A stretch of DNA of 36,000 bases, from positions 1-36,000 of the forward strand of contig NZ_LKBW01000275.1 in the NCBI RefSeq assembly GCF_002699855.1. The letters run 5' to 3'. Below are positions 1-8,028 of this stretch, in pieces; position 1 is the stretch's first letter, and each line of letters opens with the position of its first letter. The stretch is from Pseudomonas amygdali. Its GTDB lineage: Bacteria; Pseudomonadota; Gammaproteobacteria; Pseudomonadales; Pseudomonadaceae. The position numbers and the translations under genes were made by a program. The notes under the pieces were generated by a model. It was not told where the DNA came from and searched no databases. It saw only the letters and a program-made list of their open reading frames with translations.

Positions 1-95
1 CTCGCTACGACAAGCTGGCCAAGAGCTACGCAGCCATGGTCACGCTGGCTTGTAGCCTACGTTGTATGCGGCAATACTTTTCGTACAAAACCTAG
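1..95 (+). mobile_element. 3' end of an IS5-type transposase (partial, cut by window edge)
   Basis: Reading from base 3, the plus strand encodes about 30 residues beginning RYDKLAKSYAAMVTLACSL and ending at a TAG at 93-95. The pattern RYDK-x(4-6)-hydrophobic is typical of the extreme C-terminus of IS5-family (IS427-like) DDE transposases. The rest of the element lies left of the window. It is antisense to the last residues of the neighbouring minus-strand gene, so the element boundary probably falls just after the stop, near 95-110. The family call rests on this short tail only. Confidence 0.6.
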
Positions 96-783
96 CGTCA
101 GCCCCGACAGGAGGCGCTTTTCCTGACGTCCCGTTCATGGTGACCGCCACCTTCACATGGACATCGCTTGAGCTTGCCAGCGACTCGAATTCCGCAGCCC
201 CGGACGCGCTTAATATGTCTTTCTTACCGGCAACGGCTGCTTTGAAAGTCTGCAGTTCAGTAGTCGTCGTTGTGCTGCACGTATAAGTAGCCACGAAGCG
301 CGAGCCGAATTTCGCGGTGGCAACGAAGTAATCGCCATACGTGTCCCGAAAGCCAGCCGGGTTCGAGCTTGCCAACTCACTGGCCTGAGGGGTGAAGGCT
401 GGCGCTGGACTCAGCGAGGCATAATCCGCGTCCGTCACGTCATAGAAAGCCAATATCGTCAACGAGGTTTCAGAGTACGTGACATTGGACAAATATGACG
501 CGGATGCCGATGCACTGGCAGCACCTACATTGTATTCGCCCTGAGCTTCCGCTTTGAAAAGTCGGCTATAGTCGTCAGCGGTCGCAATCACTTCGTACTT
601 CTGAACGGTGTTTTTAGCCCTACCAGGTTCTGGTGTAATGGGGCTAACTGCTTGTACAGCAAACGCACCGCTTTCGGCATTGATTCCCAAGCCGAAAGAA
701 TAGTCATTCCATGGCTGATCATTCAAAGTTCCCGCCAGATTGGTAACTAGCGACTCGCTTTTTTCACCCCGTTTACTCCACAT
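40..783 (-). pseudogene. MACPF-like pore-forming protein, N-terminal part, 3' end replaced by IS
   Basis: The ATG at 783 has an AGGGA Shine-Dalgarno about 10 bases upstream. The 247-residue product has no signal peptide. It opens with a segment resembling the start of MACPF proteins (SFGLGINAESGAFAVQAV, residues about 29-46). Near residue 150 it carries YGDYFVATAKFG, which matches the MACPF signature region Y-G-[TD]-[HY]-[FY]. A Ser/Thr/Ala-rich stretch follows, where the first membrane-inserting helices would lie. MACPF domains are normally 300 residues or more, so the C-terminal half is missing. The last 15-17 residues are antisense to the IS5-type transposase tail, which suggests the insertion cut the gene and supplied a chance stop. 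The AT-richer flank suggests acquired DNA. The family call is by eye; a different beta-rich secreted toxin remains possible. Confidence 0.5.
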
Positions 784-1181
784 TTTTCACATCCCTAATT
801 TTTTTTTGATTGAGACAGTTTCTGCCATCAACAAAAGCTGTCTATTCCTTGACACATGCTTTGAGGTAACAAGGCACTTAATAAAAATGCACAATCGACA
901 ACCAGGAATCAAGAAAATTTTATAGGGCCTCAATAAAATTATTCTATCAATTGATTGTAGAAATCAAAATTCGCGACTGACTATTCAAGCGGGCTTATAT
1001 AGCTGCACGCAAAGGTGCCAACGCATGAAGCTGATTCACACGCACTTTGAAATGCTATCTTTGTGTGCGAGCTTGCTCGCGAACGCTGATTTTCAGTCGA
1101 AGTATCTTAAGATGCCTGTCACGCTTATGGCAGGGCAGGCCTGCCGCCTTAAATCAACTCACACATCCCGGAACCGCCAAA
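784..1181. other. AT-rich intergenic region between accessory edge and core
   Basis: About 400 bases without a convincing gene. The left part (784-1000) is AT-rich with poly-T and poly-A runs and should hold the promoter of the MACPF-like gene. Short open frames here have no ribosome binding site or recognisable product. The right part returns to core-like composition, carries a REP-like hairpin near 1067-1080 and a GGCAGGCCTGCC palindrome near 1135-1146, and leads into the lipoprotein gene. Confidence 0.5.
1064..1086. repeat. REP-like palindrome
   Basis: GCGAGC-TT-GCTCGC at 1067-1080 within GTGCGAGCTTGCTCGCGAA is the core hairpin of the common Pseudomonas REP family (GCGAGCTTGCTCGCGA). It lies between the accessory edge and the lipoprotein gene, a usual extragenic position. 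Confidence 0.6.
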
Positions 1182-1610
1182 ATGCGCATCACAGCCCCGA
1201 TAACCGCATTAGCCCTGACAGCTCTCTCCGGATGTGCAGGTCCCTTGCCTGCGGTCAGCCCGGACATGGCGTGGGTCGACATGCGCACCATCACCGGCCA
1301 GTTGATCATGGGCGACAAGCTGGATGGCGAGAACACCTACGACGGGCGCTATTTTCAGGTGACGCCGGGCAGCCATGAGTTACAGGTGCGTTATGACTAT
1401 GAGTACCGGTCGGGCGGCATGGGGATGATCGGCGACGAGTACACCGAGATCACGTGTTACGTCAGTGTTCGTTACGACCACTTCGCTGCCGGGCAGCGTT
1501 ATGTGCTGGAGGTACGCTCACTGGCGAACAGTGTCGACGCCTGGCTTTACGATGCAGAGCGCAAGGTGGTGGCCGAGGAGGAAGAAGAGGGCGGGGTGCA
1601 CTGCATCTGA
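1182..1610 (+). CDS. putative outer-membrane lipoprotein, conserved in Pseudomonas
   Basis: The 142-residue product has a lipoprotein signal: a short hydrophobic stretch then lipobox LSGC with the lipidated Cys at 18. Ala follows at +2, so outer-membrane sorting is expected. The mature part is rich in Tyr and Asp, contains one further internal Cys, and ends in an acidic run (EEEEEGG) before HCI. I do not recognise a defined domain. The start at 1182 was chosen because the signal peptide begins there; longer upstream frames have no signal logic. It converges tail to tail with the DUF1161 gene with zero spacing. A lipoprotein gene in this position beside a DUF1161 gene and osmC is, from memory, also found in P. 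aeruginosa. Function unknown. Confidence 0.75.
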   Translation: MRITAPITALALTALSGCAGPLPAVSPDMAWVDMRTITGQLIMGDKLDGENTYDGRYFQVTPGSHELQVRYDYEYRSGGMGMIGDEYTEITCYVSVRYDHFAAGQRYVLEVRSLANSVDAWLYDAERKVVAEEEEEGGVHCI

Positions 1611-1844
1611 TCAGCGACCGTTGAGCTGGTAGATGATTTTTTTCGTACCGTTGTCGCAGCTGCCGACGATCATGCTGGGATCGGAAGCCTCTTCGTTGCT
1701 AACAATTTCCAGCGTGTAGGACGTGACGTTGTTGGCCTGGATCTTGGCTTCGATTTCATCCTTGAGTTCTTCACAGGATTTCGGCGCCGCCAGGGCGCTG
1801 GTTGCCAGCAGGGTGCAGGTTACTGCCAGAATAAAACGTTTCAT
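1611..1844 (-). CDS. DUF1161 family periplasmic small protein (copy 1)
   Basis: A 77-residue product with a cleavable signal peptide (hydrophobic core 4-18, AxA-type cleavage near residue 20). The mature part carries CEELK (Cys24) and GSCDNGTKKIIY (Cys63), the two conserved cysteines of DUF1161, probably a disulfide in the periplasm. The start at 1844 is preceded by AGGAG. A second member lies at 3747-3971 with the same layout (CEELK...VTSYTLE...GTC-GGTK), so the pair are paralogues separated by osmC and a monooxygenase. DUF1161 has no established function. The osmC neighbourhood suggests, without proof, a stress or stationary-phase role. Confidence 0.85.
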   Translation of the reverse strand: MKRFILAVTCTLLATSALAAPKSCEELKDEIEAKIQANNVTSYTLEIVSNEEASDPSMIVGSCDNGTKKIIYQLNGR

Positions 1845-1962
1845 GCTCGACTCCTGATCAAAATCAAACCATGCGCCAATGAACGCATGACCGATGAAGC
1901 AAGTCAGCTTTATACAGGAGATGAAGGAGCGCACAAGGCGCTCCCGCAAAGCTCGCTGTGGA

Positions 1963-2394
1963 TCAGCTCAACAACGTAGCATCCAGAGTGATCTTGGCGT
2001 TCAGCACCTTGGAAACCGGGCAGCCTTCTTTGGCTTGCTTGGTCAGTTCGTCGAACTTCTCCTGCGTTGCGCCTGGCACTTTGGCCTTTAGGGTCAAATG
2101 CACAGCGCTGATTTCAAAACCGCCTTCAATCTGGTTAAGCGTCACGTCAGCCTGAGTGTCGATGCTCTCAGCAGTAAGGCCTGCACCGCCCAGAATCATG
2201 GACAATGCCATCGAGAAGCAGCCTGCGTGGGCCGCGCCGATCAATTCTTCAGGGTTGGTGCCTTTACCGCCTTCAAAACGAGCCTTGAAGCCGTAAGGCG
2301 CTTCTTTCAACACGCCGGTTTCCGTGGAAATGCTGCCGATACCGTTTTTCAGATCACATTCCCAGTGGGCGGATGCTTTCTTGACGATGCTCAT
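1963..2394 (-). CDS. osmC: OsmC peroxiredoxin (organic hydroperoxide reductase)
   Basis: The 143-residue length matches OsmC. Two redox cysteines, Cys59 (AHAGCFSMAL) and Cys125 (EGCPVSK), and Arg39 fall at the same numbers as in E. coli OsmC. This cytoplasmic thiol peroxidase reduces organic hydroperoxides to alcohols, using the first Cys as peroxidatic and the second as resolving residue. The SD AAGGAG lies 6-7 bases before the ATG. The gene precedes DUF1161 copy 1 on the same strand with about 120 bases between, and diverges from the luciferase-like monooxygenase. In other bacteria osmC is osmotically induced and RpoS-dependent; I cannot confirm that from the promoter here. Confidence 0.95.
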   Translation of the reverse strand: MSIVKKASAHWECDLKNGIGSISTETGVLKEAPYGFKARFEGGKGTNPEELIGAAHAGCFSMALSMILGGAGLTAESIDTQADVTLNQIEGGFEISAVHLTLKAKVPGATQEKFDELTKQAKEGCPVSKVLNAKITLDATLLS

Positions 2395-2606
2395 GGTGGC
2401 TCCTTCTTGGGATGAATTTGGATCAATGCTGTTACAAGGTTCTGAGGATAGACGGCTCTGGAAAGTTCAACCGTCGGAAAGACCAAGCGTTTTAGTAGGT
2501 TTTTATCCGCCTGCCATTGAAAAGCCAGACTTGCGCCCGCACTGCTGTTTCATCGTGGGCAGCTCTAGCAGCCAGCCCATCACAATTCGAGGAGCTACCC
2601 CGGCCT

Positions 2607-3608
2607 ATGAAACGTCTGGCAGATGTAAAAATTTCCACCCTTGATCTGGTGCCGGTGCGCCACGACAAAGGGCCCGCCGATTCCCTGCGCAACTCGCTCA
2701 ACCTTGCCCAGCATGTTGAAAAGCTGGGTTACAACCGCTTCTGGGTGGCCGAGCACCACAACATGGACGGCATCGCCAGTTCAGCGACCTCGGTGCTGCT
2801 CGCCTACCTGGCAGGCGGCACGTCGACCATTCGTGTCGGGGCTGGTGGGATCATGCTGCCCAACCATGCACCGCTGGTGGTTGCCGAGCAGTTCGGCACG
2901 CTGGCCAGCCTGTATCCCGGTCGGATTGATCTGGGGCTGGGTCGCGCGCCGGGTTCCGATCAGATGACCGCTCGCGCCTTGCGCCGCGAACGCTCCGGCA
3001 GCGCCGAAGATTTTCCGGATGACGTCACCGAGCTGATGGAATATCTGGGGCCGCGTACGCCTGATCAAAAAGTGATCGCTGTTCCGGGCTCAGACACCAA
3101 TGTGCCGATCTGGCTGCTGGGCTCGAGCCTGTTCAGCGCCCAGCTGGCAGGCATGCGTGGATTGCCGTATGCCTTCGCGTCGCATTTTGCGCCGCGTTAC
3201 ATGCATGAGGCGATTCGTGTATATCGCAATCACTTTCAGCCATCGGCCGTGCTCGACAAACCCTACGTGATGCTCGGCGTTCCGCTGTCGGCAGCCGATA
3301 CTGACGAACAGGCCGAATACCTCGCGACATCTGTTTACCAGCGCATCCTGGCGCTGATGCGCGGGCACAGTCTGATGCAGCGCCCGCCAGTCGAGTCCAT
3401 GGACGGCCTGTGGCTGCCGCACGAGCGTGAAGCGGTGGCAAGCTTCCTGGGGCTGGCGATGGTGGGTGGCCCGGACAAGATCCGCGCCAAACTGGATGCG
3501 CTGCTTGAACAGACCGATGCCGATGAACTGATCTTCACGTGCGACATGTATGAGCACGAGGACAGGCTGCGGTCCTACGAGATTCTGGCGCAGGTCGCAC
3601 AAGGCTGA
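2607..3608 (+). CDS. LLM-class flavin-dependent oxidoreductase (luciferase-like monooxygenase)
   Basis: The 333-residue protein has the bacterial-luciferase-like barrel pattern: ISTLDLVPV at the start, then [45 protein letters not shown] and [17 protein letters not shown]. These are hallmark segments of the MsnO8/YhbW-like group of LLM oxidoreductases, which use reduced FMN. The substrate is unknown. The start at 2607 has GAGGAG upstream and gives the normal N-terminus; an in-frame ATG at 2517 would add a non-homologous leader. It is monocistronic, divergent from osmC, and followed by a strong hairpin. Confidence 0.88.
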   Translation: MKRLADVKISTLDLVPVRHDKGPADSLRNSLNLAQHVEKLGYNRFWVAEHHNMDGIASSATSVLLAYLAGGTSTIRVGAGGIMLPNHAPLVVAEQFGTLASLYPGRIDLGLGRAPGSDQMTARALRRERSGSAEDFPDDVTELMEYLGPRTPDQKVIAVPGSDTNVPIWLLGSSLFSAQLAGMRGLPYAFASHFAPRYMHEAIRVYRNHFQPSAVLDKPYVMLGVPLSAADTDEQAEYLATSVYQRILALMRGHSLMQRPPVESMDGLWLPHEREAVASFLGLAMVGGPDKIRAKLDALLEQTDADELIFTCDMYEHEDRLRSYEILAQVAQG

Positions 3609-3639
3609 TAGCAACCTTTCGGGTCACAACGCGGGCTTC

Positions 3640-3687
3640 AAAAACAGCATCGCCCCGGACTGGATGACAGTCCGGGGCGATGCTGTT
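3640..3687 (-). terminator. Rho-independent terminator, minus-strand polarity, possibly bidirectional
   Basis: A perfect 19-bp inverted repeat (AACAGCATCGCCCCGGACT and its complement) at 3643-3661 and 3669-3687 surrounds a 7-base loop. On the minus strand it is followed by five T residues (3640-3644), so it best terminates the DUF1161 copy 2 transcript. It also sits right after the monooxygenase stop on the plus strand, where no T-run follows. Confidence 0.85.
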
Positions 3688-3746
3688 CGTGAAACCTGCA
3701 AACGGGATTAGCCGGCGAACCGACCTGAGTCAGGCCCGGCTGGCAA

Positions 3747-3971
3747 TCAACCGCGCTGGTAAACGACTTCCTTGGTGCCGCCTTCGCAGGTGCCGACGAC
3801 TTGCTTGTCGGACGCGCTGCCTTTCTCGACCACTTCCAGCGTGTAGGACGTTACGCCCTTCGCCTGGAGTCTGGCGTCGATTTCACTTTTCAACTCTTCA
3901 CATGGCTTGCCTGCCGCGAGGGCAGTGCCTGCAATGCTCAGCAAGCCTACAGCCAACAAAAACTTCTTCAT
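3747..3971 (-). CDS. DUF1161 family periplasmic small protein (copy 2)
   Basis: A 74-residue product. The signal peptide MKKFLLAVGLLSIAGTALA is cleaved before AGKPCEELK. The mature part keeps CEELKSEI, VTSYTLEVVEKG and VGTCEGGTKEVVY, matching copy 1 at 1611-1844 over the whole length with the same two cysteines. The SD GAGGGA is about 8 bases upstream of the ATG at 3971. Its transcript probably ends at the hairpin at 3640-3687. Most differences from copy 1 are conservative, which indicates an older duplication under selection. Function unknown. Confidence 0.85.
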   Translation of the reverse strand: MKKFLLAVGLLSIAGTALAAGKPCEELKSEIDARLQAKGVTSYTLEVVEKGSASDKQVVGTCEGGTKEVVYQRG

Positions 3972-4119
3972 GGGTAATCCCTCTCGTCCGGCCAAATGAA
4001 GACGCCATCGGAACAGGCGCCCATTGAAAACCCCCACGCCCACACATCAACCGTGTGGCCATATCTGAGTGTGTAGCGCAGGTTATGGCAATCGGCCAGC
4101 CGAAAGGTTCAGAAGGGCA

Positions 4120-4335
4120 TCAGCTATTGGTAATGCGGAAGCCGACTTTCAAGGTGACCTGGAAATGCGCGACTTTGCCGTTTTCGATATGGCCGCGGGT
4201 TTCGGTCACCTCAAACCATTCCATCAGGTCGAGGCTTTTGCTGGCTTCGGCCAGGGCGTTGTTGATGGCGTCTTCGATAGTGGTAGTGGAAGAGCCTACG
4301 ATTTCAACTTTTTTGTACGTGTGATGATCGGTCAT
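4120..4335 (-). CDS. dodecin (flavin-storage protein)
   Basis: A 71-residue product matching dodecin in length and pattern: a beta strand (YKKVEIVGSS), a helix (TIEDAINNALAEASKSL), WFEVTETRGHI with the flavin-stacking Trp40, and a final strand FQVTLKVGFRI. Dodecins assemble into dodecameric shells that bind FAD, FMN or riboflavin pairs and limit flavin photochemistry. AGGAG lies 8 bases before the ATG. It is a single gene, divergent from the DUF883 gene. Confidence 0.93.
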   Translation of the reverse strand: MTDHHTYKKVEIVGSSTTTIEDAINNALAEASKSLDLMEWFEVTETRGHIENGKVAHFQVTLKVGFRITNS

Positions 4336-4501
4336 GGCAGTTCTCCTGAAGGTCTGGAAAAGACGCGATATAGACCGCGCTCCCTGCTTCTGTCAGGAGA
4401 ACGCGCGCAAAAGTTCAGCGCTTTGCAAAAATCCCATCGCACTTTCCAAAAAGCCCGGAGTCGGAAACAACACGCCCACTCATCATTGCAGGAGAAACAC
4501 C

Positions 4502-4828
4502 ATGGCTACTACGTCACTTCGCAAAGCCTCGTTGCAGAGTATGGAAGCTGAGATCGAGAGCCTCCTGAAGTCCCTCGAGGGCCTGAAAGCCGACGCTACC
4601 GACGAGTCGCGCAAGACACTGAAAAATCTGAAAGCCAACGCTGAAAGCGCACTGAGCCATTCGCGCAGCCTGCTCAGCGATGTCTACGAAGACGTTAAAG
4701 AGAAAACCCGCGAAATTGCACTGGCAACTCGTGACTATGCTCAGGAGCACCCTTGGACCACCGCTGGTGTTGCGGTAGGTGCCATTGGCCTGATCACTGC
4801 CTACATGCTGTTCAAGCGCGGTAACTGA
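4502..4828 (+). CDS. DUF883/ElaB-YqjD-like membrane protein
   Basis: A 108-residue product. Residues 1-80 form a charged, heptad-like amphipathic helix (AEIESLLKSLEGLKADATDESRKTL...). A conserved HPWTTAGVAVGAIGLI segment and one C-terminal membrane helix follow (about 85-103), ending KRGN. This is the layout of the ElaB/YqjD/DUF883 family: C-tail-anchored inner-membrane proteins, some of which bind ribosomes in stationary phase in E. coli. The SD GCAGGAGAAA precedes the ATG. The stop codon abuts the trpI stop (convergent, no gap), with a short GATCAG/CTGATC palindrome across the junction. Confidence 0.85.
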   Translation: MATTSLRKASLQSMEAEIESLLKSLEGLKADATDESRKTLKNLKANAESALSHSRSLLSDVYEDVKEKTREIALATRDYAQEHPWTTAGVAVGAIGLITAYMLFKRGN

Positions 4829-5737
4829 TCAGATTCTGATCGGGTCCTCAGACCGCTTCAGCTCATTTTTCAACCACTGAGCAAGTTGTCGCGCCCGTCC
4901 ATCGGCCGCACGTCTGGGTACCCAAAGCGCCAGCTGCGCCGGGGTTTCGCTGAAACCCCATGGCGCAGCCAGGCGACCGGCTTTAAGGTCATCGATGACC
5001 AAAGGCTCCGGTGCAATCGCAATGCCCAGGCCCGCCACAGCCGCCTCCAGCAAATAATACAAATGCTCGAAACCCTGCCCGTAACGTAATGATCGCGGAT
5101 CGATGCCGTTGTGCTGCGCCCAGCTTGGCCAGGCTTGCGGACGTGAGGTAGTTTGCAACAGTGACTCTATGAGCAGCGCTGCGGCGGGTGCATCGCGCAG
5201 ACTTTCGAATCGCGCGAAGCGTGGGCTCAAGACCGGCCCTATTCGTTCGCTCGCCAGTTCGAAAACCTGCATGTCTGCAGGCCACGGCGGCTCGGCGAAT
5301 ACCAGCAATGCGTCCAGACCGGGCCGGCGCGGATCAAGGTCGCCTTCACCTGCCGACAGGTGCAGGCGCAGGTCTGGCAACTCGGCATTAAGACGGCTCA
5401 AACGCGGTATGAACCAGCGCGCCAGCAGGCTGCCGGAACATCCCAACACGAATGGCGCGTCTGCGCTGCCCTTGCTCAGTTCGACACATACGCCGCGCAA
5501 TCGATCGAATGCTTCGCCACTCACATCGCGTAACCGAATGCCTGCATCTGTGAGTTTCAAGCCTCGTCCGTCCTTGCTGAACAGGCTTACACCCAAGTGC
5601 TCTTCAAGCACTTTCAATTGGCGACTGACAGCACCGTGCGTCACGTTCAGCTGTTCGGCGGCCTGACTGACGCTGCCAAGTCGGGCGGTGCTTTCGAAGG
5701 CACGCAGGGCGTTGAGGGGAGGAAGGTCGCGGCTCAT
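4829..5737 (-). CDS. trpI: LysR-type activator of trpBA
   Basis: A 302-residue LysR-type regulator beginning [17 protein letters not shown]. The winged helix-turn-helix covers about residues 8-65 ([19 protein letters not shown]), and the co-inducer domain contains [18 protein letters not shown] and [25 protein letters not shown]. It resembles P. aeruginosa TrpI closely and is divergent from trpBA, as in all studied pseudomonads. Known role: it activates trpBA when bound to indole-3-glycerol phosphate, and represses itself. An in-frame ATG at 5785 would add 16 residues without an SD; 5737 matches the family N-terminus and keeps the promoter region free. Confidence 0.95.
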   Translation of the reverse strand: MSRDLPPLNALRAFESTARLGSVSQAAEQLNVTHGAVSRQLKVLEEHLGVSLFSKDGRGLKLTDAGIRLRDVSGEAFDRLRGVCVELSKGSADAPFVLGCSGSLLARWFIPRLSRLNAELPDLRLHLSAGEGDLDPRRPGLDALLVFAEPPWPADMQVFELASERIGPVLSPRFARFESLRDAPAAALLIESLLQTTSRPQAWPSWAQHNGIDPRSLRYGQGFEHLYYLLEAAVAGLGIAIAPEPLVIDDLKAGRLAAPWGFSETPAQLALWVPRRAADGRARQLAQWLKNELKRSEDPIRI

Positions 5738-5864
5738 GATCTGTGAGTTTTCCTGACAGGTTGCAGCGATCTTATCGGTTTTCATCGAGCCGTGCGCTGG
5801 TTAAAGTGGACCCATTGCCGATCCGGCTCAATTCATTCGCCCAACACTGCAACTGGAGCACTTC
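5738..5864. promoter_or_regulatory. trpI-trpBA divergent control region
   Basis: This 127-bp gap must hold both promoters and the TrpI operators. In P. aeruginosa TrpI binds two adjacent sites upstream of trpBA, the first overlapping the trpI promoter (established knowledge). Here GTGAGTTTTCCTGACAGG near 5742-5760 includes a CCTGACAGG palindrome, and further A/T-rich segments follow (CTTATCGGTTTTCATCG). I cannot assign the sites exactly by eye. trpB has GGAG 7-8 bases before its ATG. Confidence 0.6.
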
Positions 5865-7094
5865 ATGACCCAGACCAACTTCCGCAGCGGCCCCGACGCC
5901 AACGGCCTGTTCGGCTCATTCGGCGGCCGCTACGTGGCTGAAACCCTGATGCCGCTGGTGCTAGACCTCAACCGCGAGTACGAAGCCGCCAAGGCCGACC
6001 CGGAGTTCGCCAAGGAAATGGCCTACTTCCAGCGCGATTACGTGGGCCGTCCAAACCCGCTGTACTTCGCCGAGCGCCTGACCGAATTCTGTGGCGGCGC
6101 GAAGATCTACTTCAAGCGCGAAGAGCTGAACCACACCGGCGCGCACAAGATCAACAACTGCATCGGCCAGGTATTGCTGGCCAAGCGCATGGGCAAAAAA
6201 CGCCTGATTGCGGAAACCGGCGCGGGCATGCACGGCGTTGCTACCGCTACCGTCGCGGCGCGCTTTGGCTTGCCTTGCGTGATCTACATGGGCGCGACCG
6301 ACATCGAGCGTCAGCAGGCCAACGTGTTCCGCATGAAGCTGCTGGGCGCTGAAATCGTACCAGTCACTTCCGGCACCGGCACCCTGAAAGATGCGATGAA
6401 CGAAGCCCTGCGTGACTGGGTGACCAACGTCGATGACACCTTCTACCTGATCGGCACTGTGGCAGGTCCGCATCCGTATCCGGCAATGGTGCGTGATTTC
6501 CAGGCCATCATCGGCAAGGAAACCAAAGAGCAGATGCAGGAGAAGGAAGGTCGTCTGCCGGACAGCCTGATCGCCTGCGTGGGCGGCGGCTCCAACGCCA
6601 TGGGCCTGTTCCATCCGTTCCTCGATGACGCCAGCGTAGAAATCATCGGCGTTGAAGCGGGCGGTCACGGCGTGGATACCGACAAGCACGCGGCCAGCCT
6701 CAATGGCGGCGTACCGGGCGTGCTGCACGGCAACCGTACCTACCTGCTCCAGGATGGCGACGGGCAGATCACTGACGCGCATTCGATCTCTGCTGGCCTG
6801 GACTACCCGGGTATCGGCCCTGAGCACGCCTTCCTGCACGAAGTGAAACGCGTCGAGTACGTCAGCATCACCGATGACGAAGCGCTGGATGCCTTCCATC
6901 AATGCTGCCTGCTCGAAGGCATCATCCCGGCACTGGAAACCGCTCACGCACTGGCCGAAGCCATGAAGCGGGCAACCAACCTGCGCGACGACCACCTGAT
7001 GGTCGTGTGCCTGTCCGGGCGCGGTGACAAAGACATGCAAACCGTCATGAACCATATGGCAGCCGCCGAAAAAACTCAGGAGAAGCTGGTATGA
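5865..7094 (+). CDS. trpB: tryptophan synthase beta chain
   Basis: A 409-residue PLP enzyme that joins indole to L-serine to make tryptophan, in the alpha2-beta2 complex with TrpA. Visible motifs are FGSFGGRYV near the N-terminus, HTGAHKINN with the PLP-binding Lys95, the [13 protein letters not shown] region, and the phosphate-gripping GGGSNAMG at 240-247. Length is normal. The stop overlaps the trpA start (ATGA at 7091-7094), giving translational coupling and equal output. Expression is expected to be TrpI-activated from the divergent promoter. Confidence 0.98.
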   Translation: MTQTNFRSGPDANGLFGSFGGRYVAETLMPLVLDLNREYEAAKADPEFAKEMAYFQRDYVGRPNPLYFAERLTEFCGGAKIYFKREELNHTGAHKINNCIGQVLLAKRMGKKRLIAETGAGMHGVATATVAARFGLPCVIYMGATDIERQQANVFRMKLLGAEIVPVTSGTGTLKDAMNEALRDWVTNVDDTFYLIGTVAGPHPYPAMVRDFQAIIGKETKEQMQEKEGRLPDSLIACVGGGSNAMGLFHPFLDDASVEIIGVEAGGHGVDTDKHAASLNGGVPGVLHGNRTYLLQDGDGQITDAHSISAGLDYPGIGPEHAFLHEVKRVEYVSITDDEALDAFHQCCLLEGIIPALETAHALAEAMKRATNLRDDHLMVVCLSGRGDKDMQTVMNHMAAAEKTQEKLV

Positions 7095-7903
7095 GCCGTC
7101 TCGAACAACGTTTCGCCCAGCTGAAAACCGAAGGTCGTGCGGCGCTGGTCACTTTCATCACCGCCGGCGACCCAGGCTACGACACCTCGCTGCAAGTCCT
7201 GAAGGGCCTGCCTGCTGCGGGTGCTGACGTGATCGAGTTGGGCATGCCGTTCACTGATCCGATGGCAGACGGTGTGGCGATTCAGCTCGCTACGCTACGC
7301 GCTCTGGACGCGGGCCAGACCCTGCAGAAAACCCTGCAGATGGTCAGCGAATTCCGTGTGAACGATCAGACCACGCCGATTGTGCTGATGGGTTACTACA
7401 ACCCGATCCACCGCTTTGGCGTCGAAGCCTTCGTGGCGCAGGCAAAAGAAGCGGGCGTCGACGGTCTGATCATCGTTGACCTGCCTCCTGAGCACGACGC
7501 TGAACTGGCAACGCCTGCACAGGCATCCGGTATCGACTTCATCCGCATGACCACGCCAACCACCGACGATGCGCGCTTGCCGCGTGTGTTGGAGCGCAGC
7601 TCCGGGTTTGTCTACTACGTTTCGGTTGCCGGTGTAACTGGTGCTGGCTCGGCGACCACCGAGCACGTTACTGAAGCCATCGCACGCCTGCGTCGCCACA
7701 CCAGCCTACCGATCAGCGTCGGTTTCGGTATCCGCACACCCGAGCAGGCAGCGGCCATTGCTCGCCTGGCAGACGGCGTTGTAGTGGGCTCGGCGTTCGT
7801 CGATAAGATCGCCACTGCCGAGTCGCCTGAAAAGGCAATCGATGGCGTGTTGACTCTGTGCGCCGCATTGGCCGAAGGTGTACGTAACGCACGCATCGGC
7901 TGA
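7091..7903 (+). CDS. trpA: tryptophan synthase alpha chain
   Basis: A 270-residue TIM-barrel enzyme that cleaves indole-3-glycerol phosphate to indole and glyceraldehyde-3-phosphate. The catalytic residues are visible at the canonical numbers, Glu49 ([12 protein letters not shown]) and Asp60 (DPMADG). The phosphate-binding loops GVTGAGS and [11 protein letters not shown] are intact. The ATG overlaps the trpB stop, and the operon ends at a clear terminator about 60 bases downstream. Confidence 0.98.
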   Translation: MSRLEQRFAQLKTEGRAALVTFITAGDPGYDTSLQVLKGLPAAGADVIELGMPFTDPMADGVAIQLATLRALDAGQTLQKTLQMVSEFRVNDQTTPIVLMGYYNPIHRFGVEAFVAQAKEAGVDGLIIVDLPPEHDAELATPAQASGIDFIRMTTPTTDDARLPRVLERSSGFVYYVSVAGVTGAGSATTEHVTEAIARLRRHTSLPISVGFGIRTPEQAAAIARLADGVVVGSAFVDKIATAESPEKAIDGVLTLCAALAEGVRNARIG

Positions 7904-7964
7904 GGGTAAAGTTTCTGATACAAAGGAATCAAAGCGCTATCAGCGGTTCTATGTAGCACGACAC

Positions 7965-7999
7965 AAGGGGTTCATGACCAATGTCATGAACCCCTTTTT
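7965..7999 (+). terminator. Rho-independent terminator of trpBA
   Basis: A perfect 14-bp stem AAGGGGTTCATGAC (7965-7978) with GTCATGAACCCCTT (7983-7996), loop CAAT, and a run of five T at 7995-7999. It lies about 60 bases after the trpA stop and just before the CigR-like gene. Confidence 0.93.
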
Positions 8000-8028
8000 G
8001 CTGCATTGAGTGAAGCTGAGGAAGCACC

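Noticed and set aside
740..925. 61-residue frame in the AT-rich gap
   Set aside because: Starts inside the MACPF-like gene, no SD, no conserved features.
1025..1378. 117-residue frame overlapping the lipoprotein start
   Set aside because: Runs through the REP hairpin and out of frame with the well-supported lipoprotein gene.
4827..4841. GATCAG-ATT-CTGATC palindrome at the DUF883/trpI stop junction as a terminator
   Set aside because: Only 6-bp stem without T-run on either strand; mentioned but too weak to call.
5961..7055. 364-residue open frame antisense to trpB
   Set aside because: Fully inside trpB, no recognisable domain, composition typical of a shadow frame.
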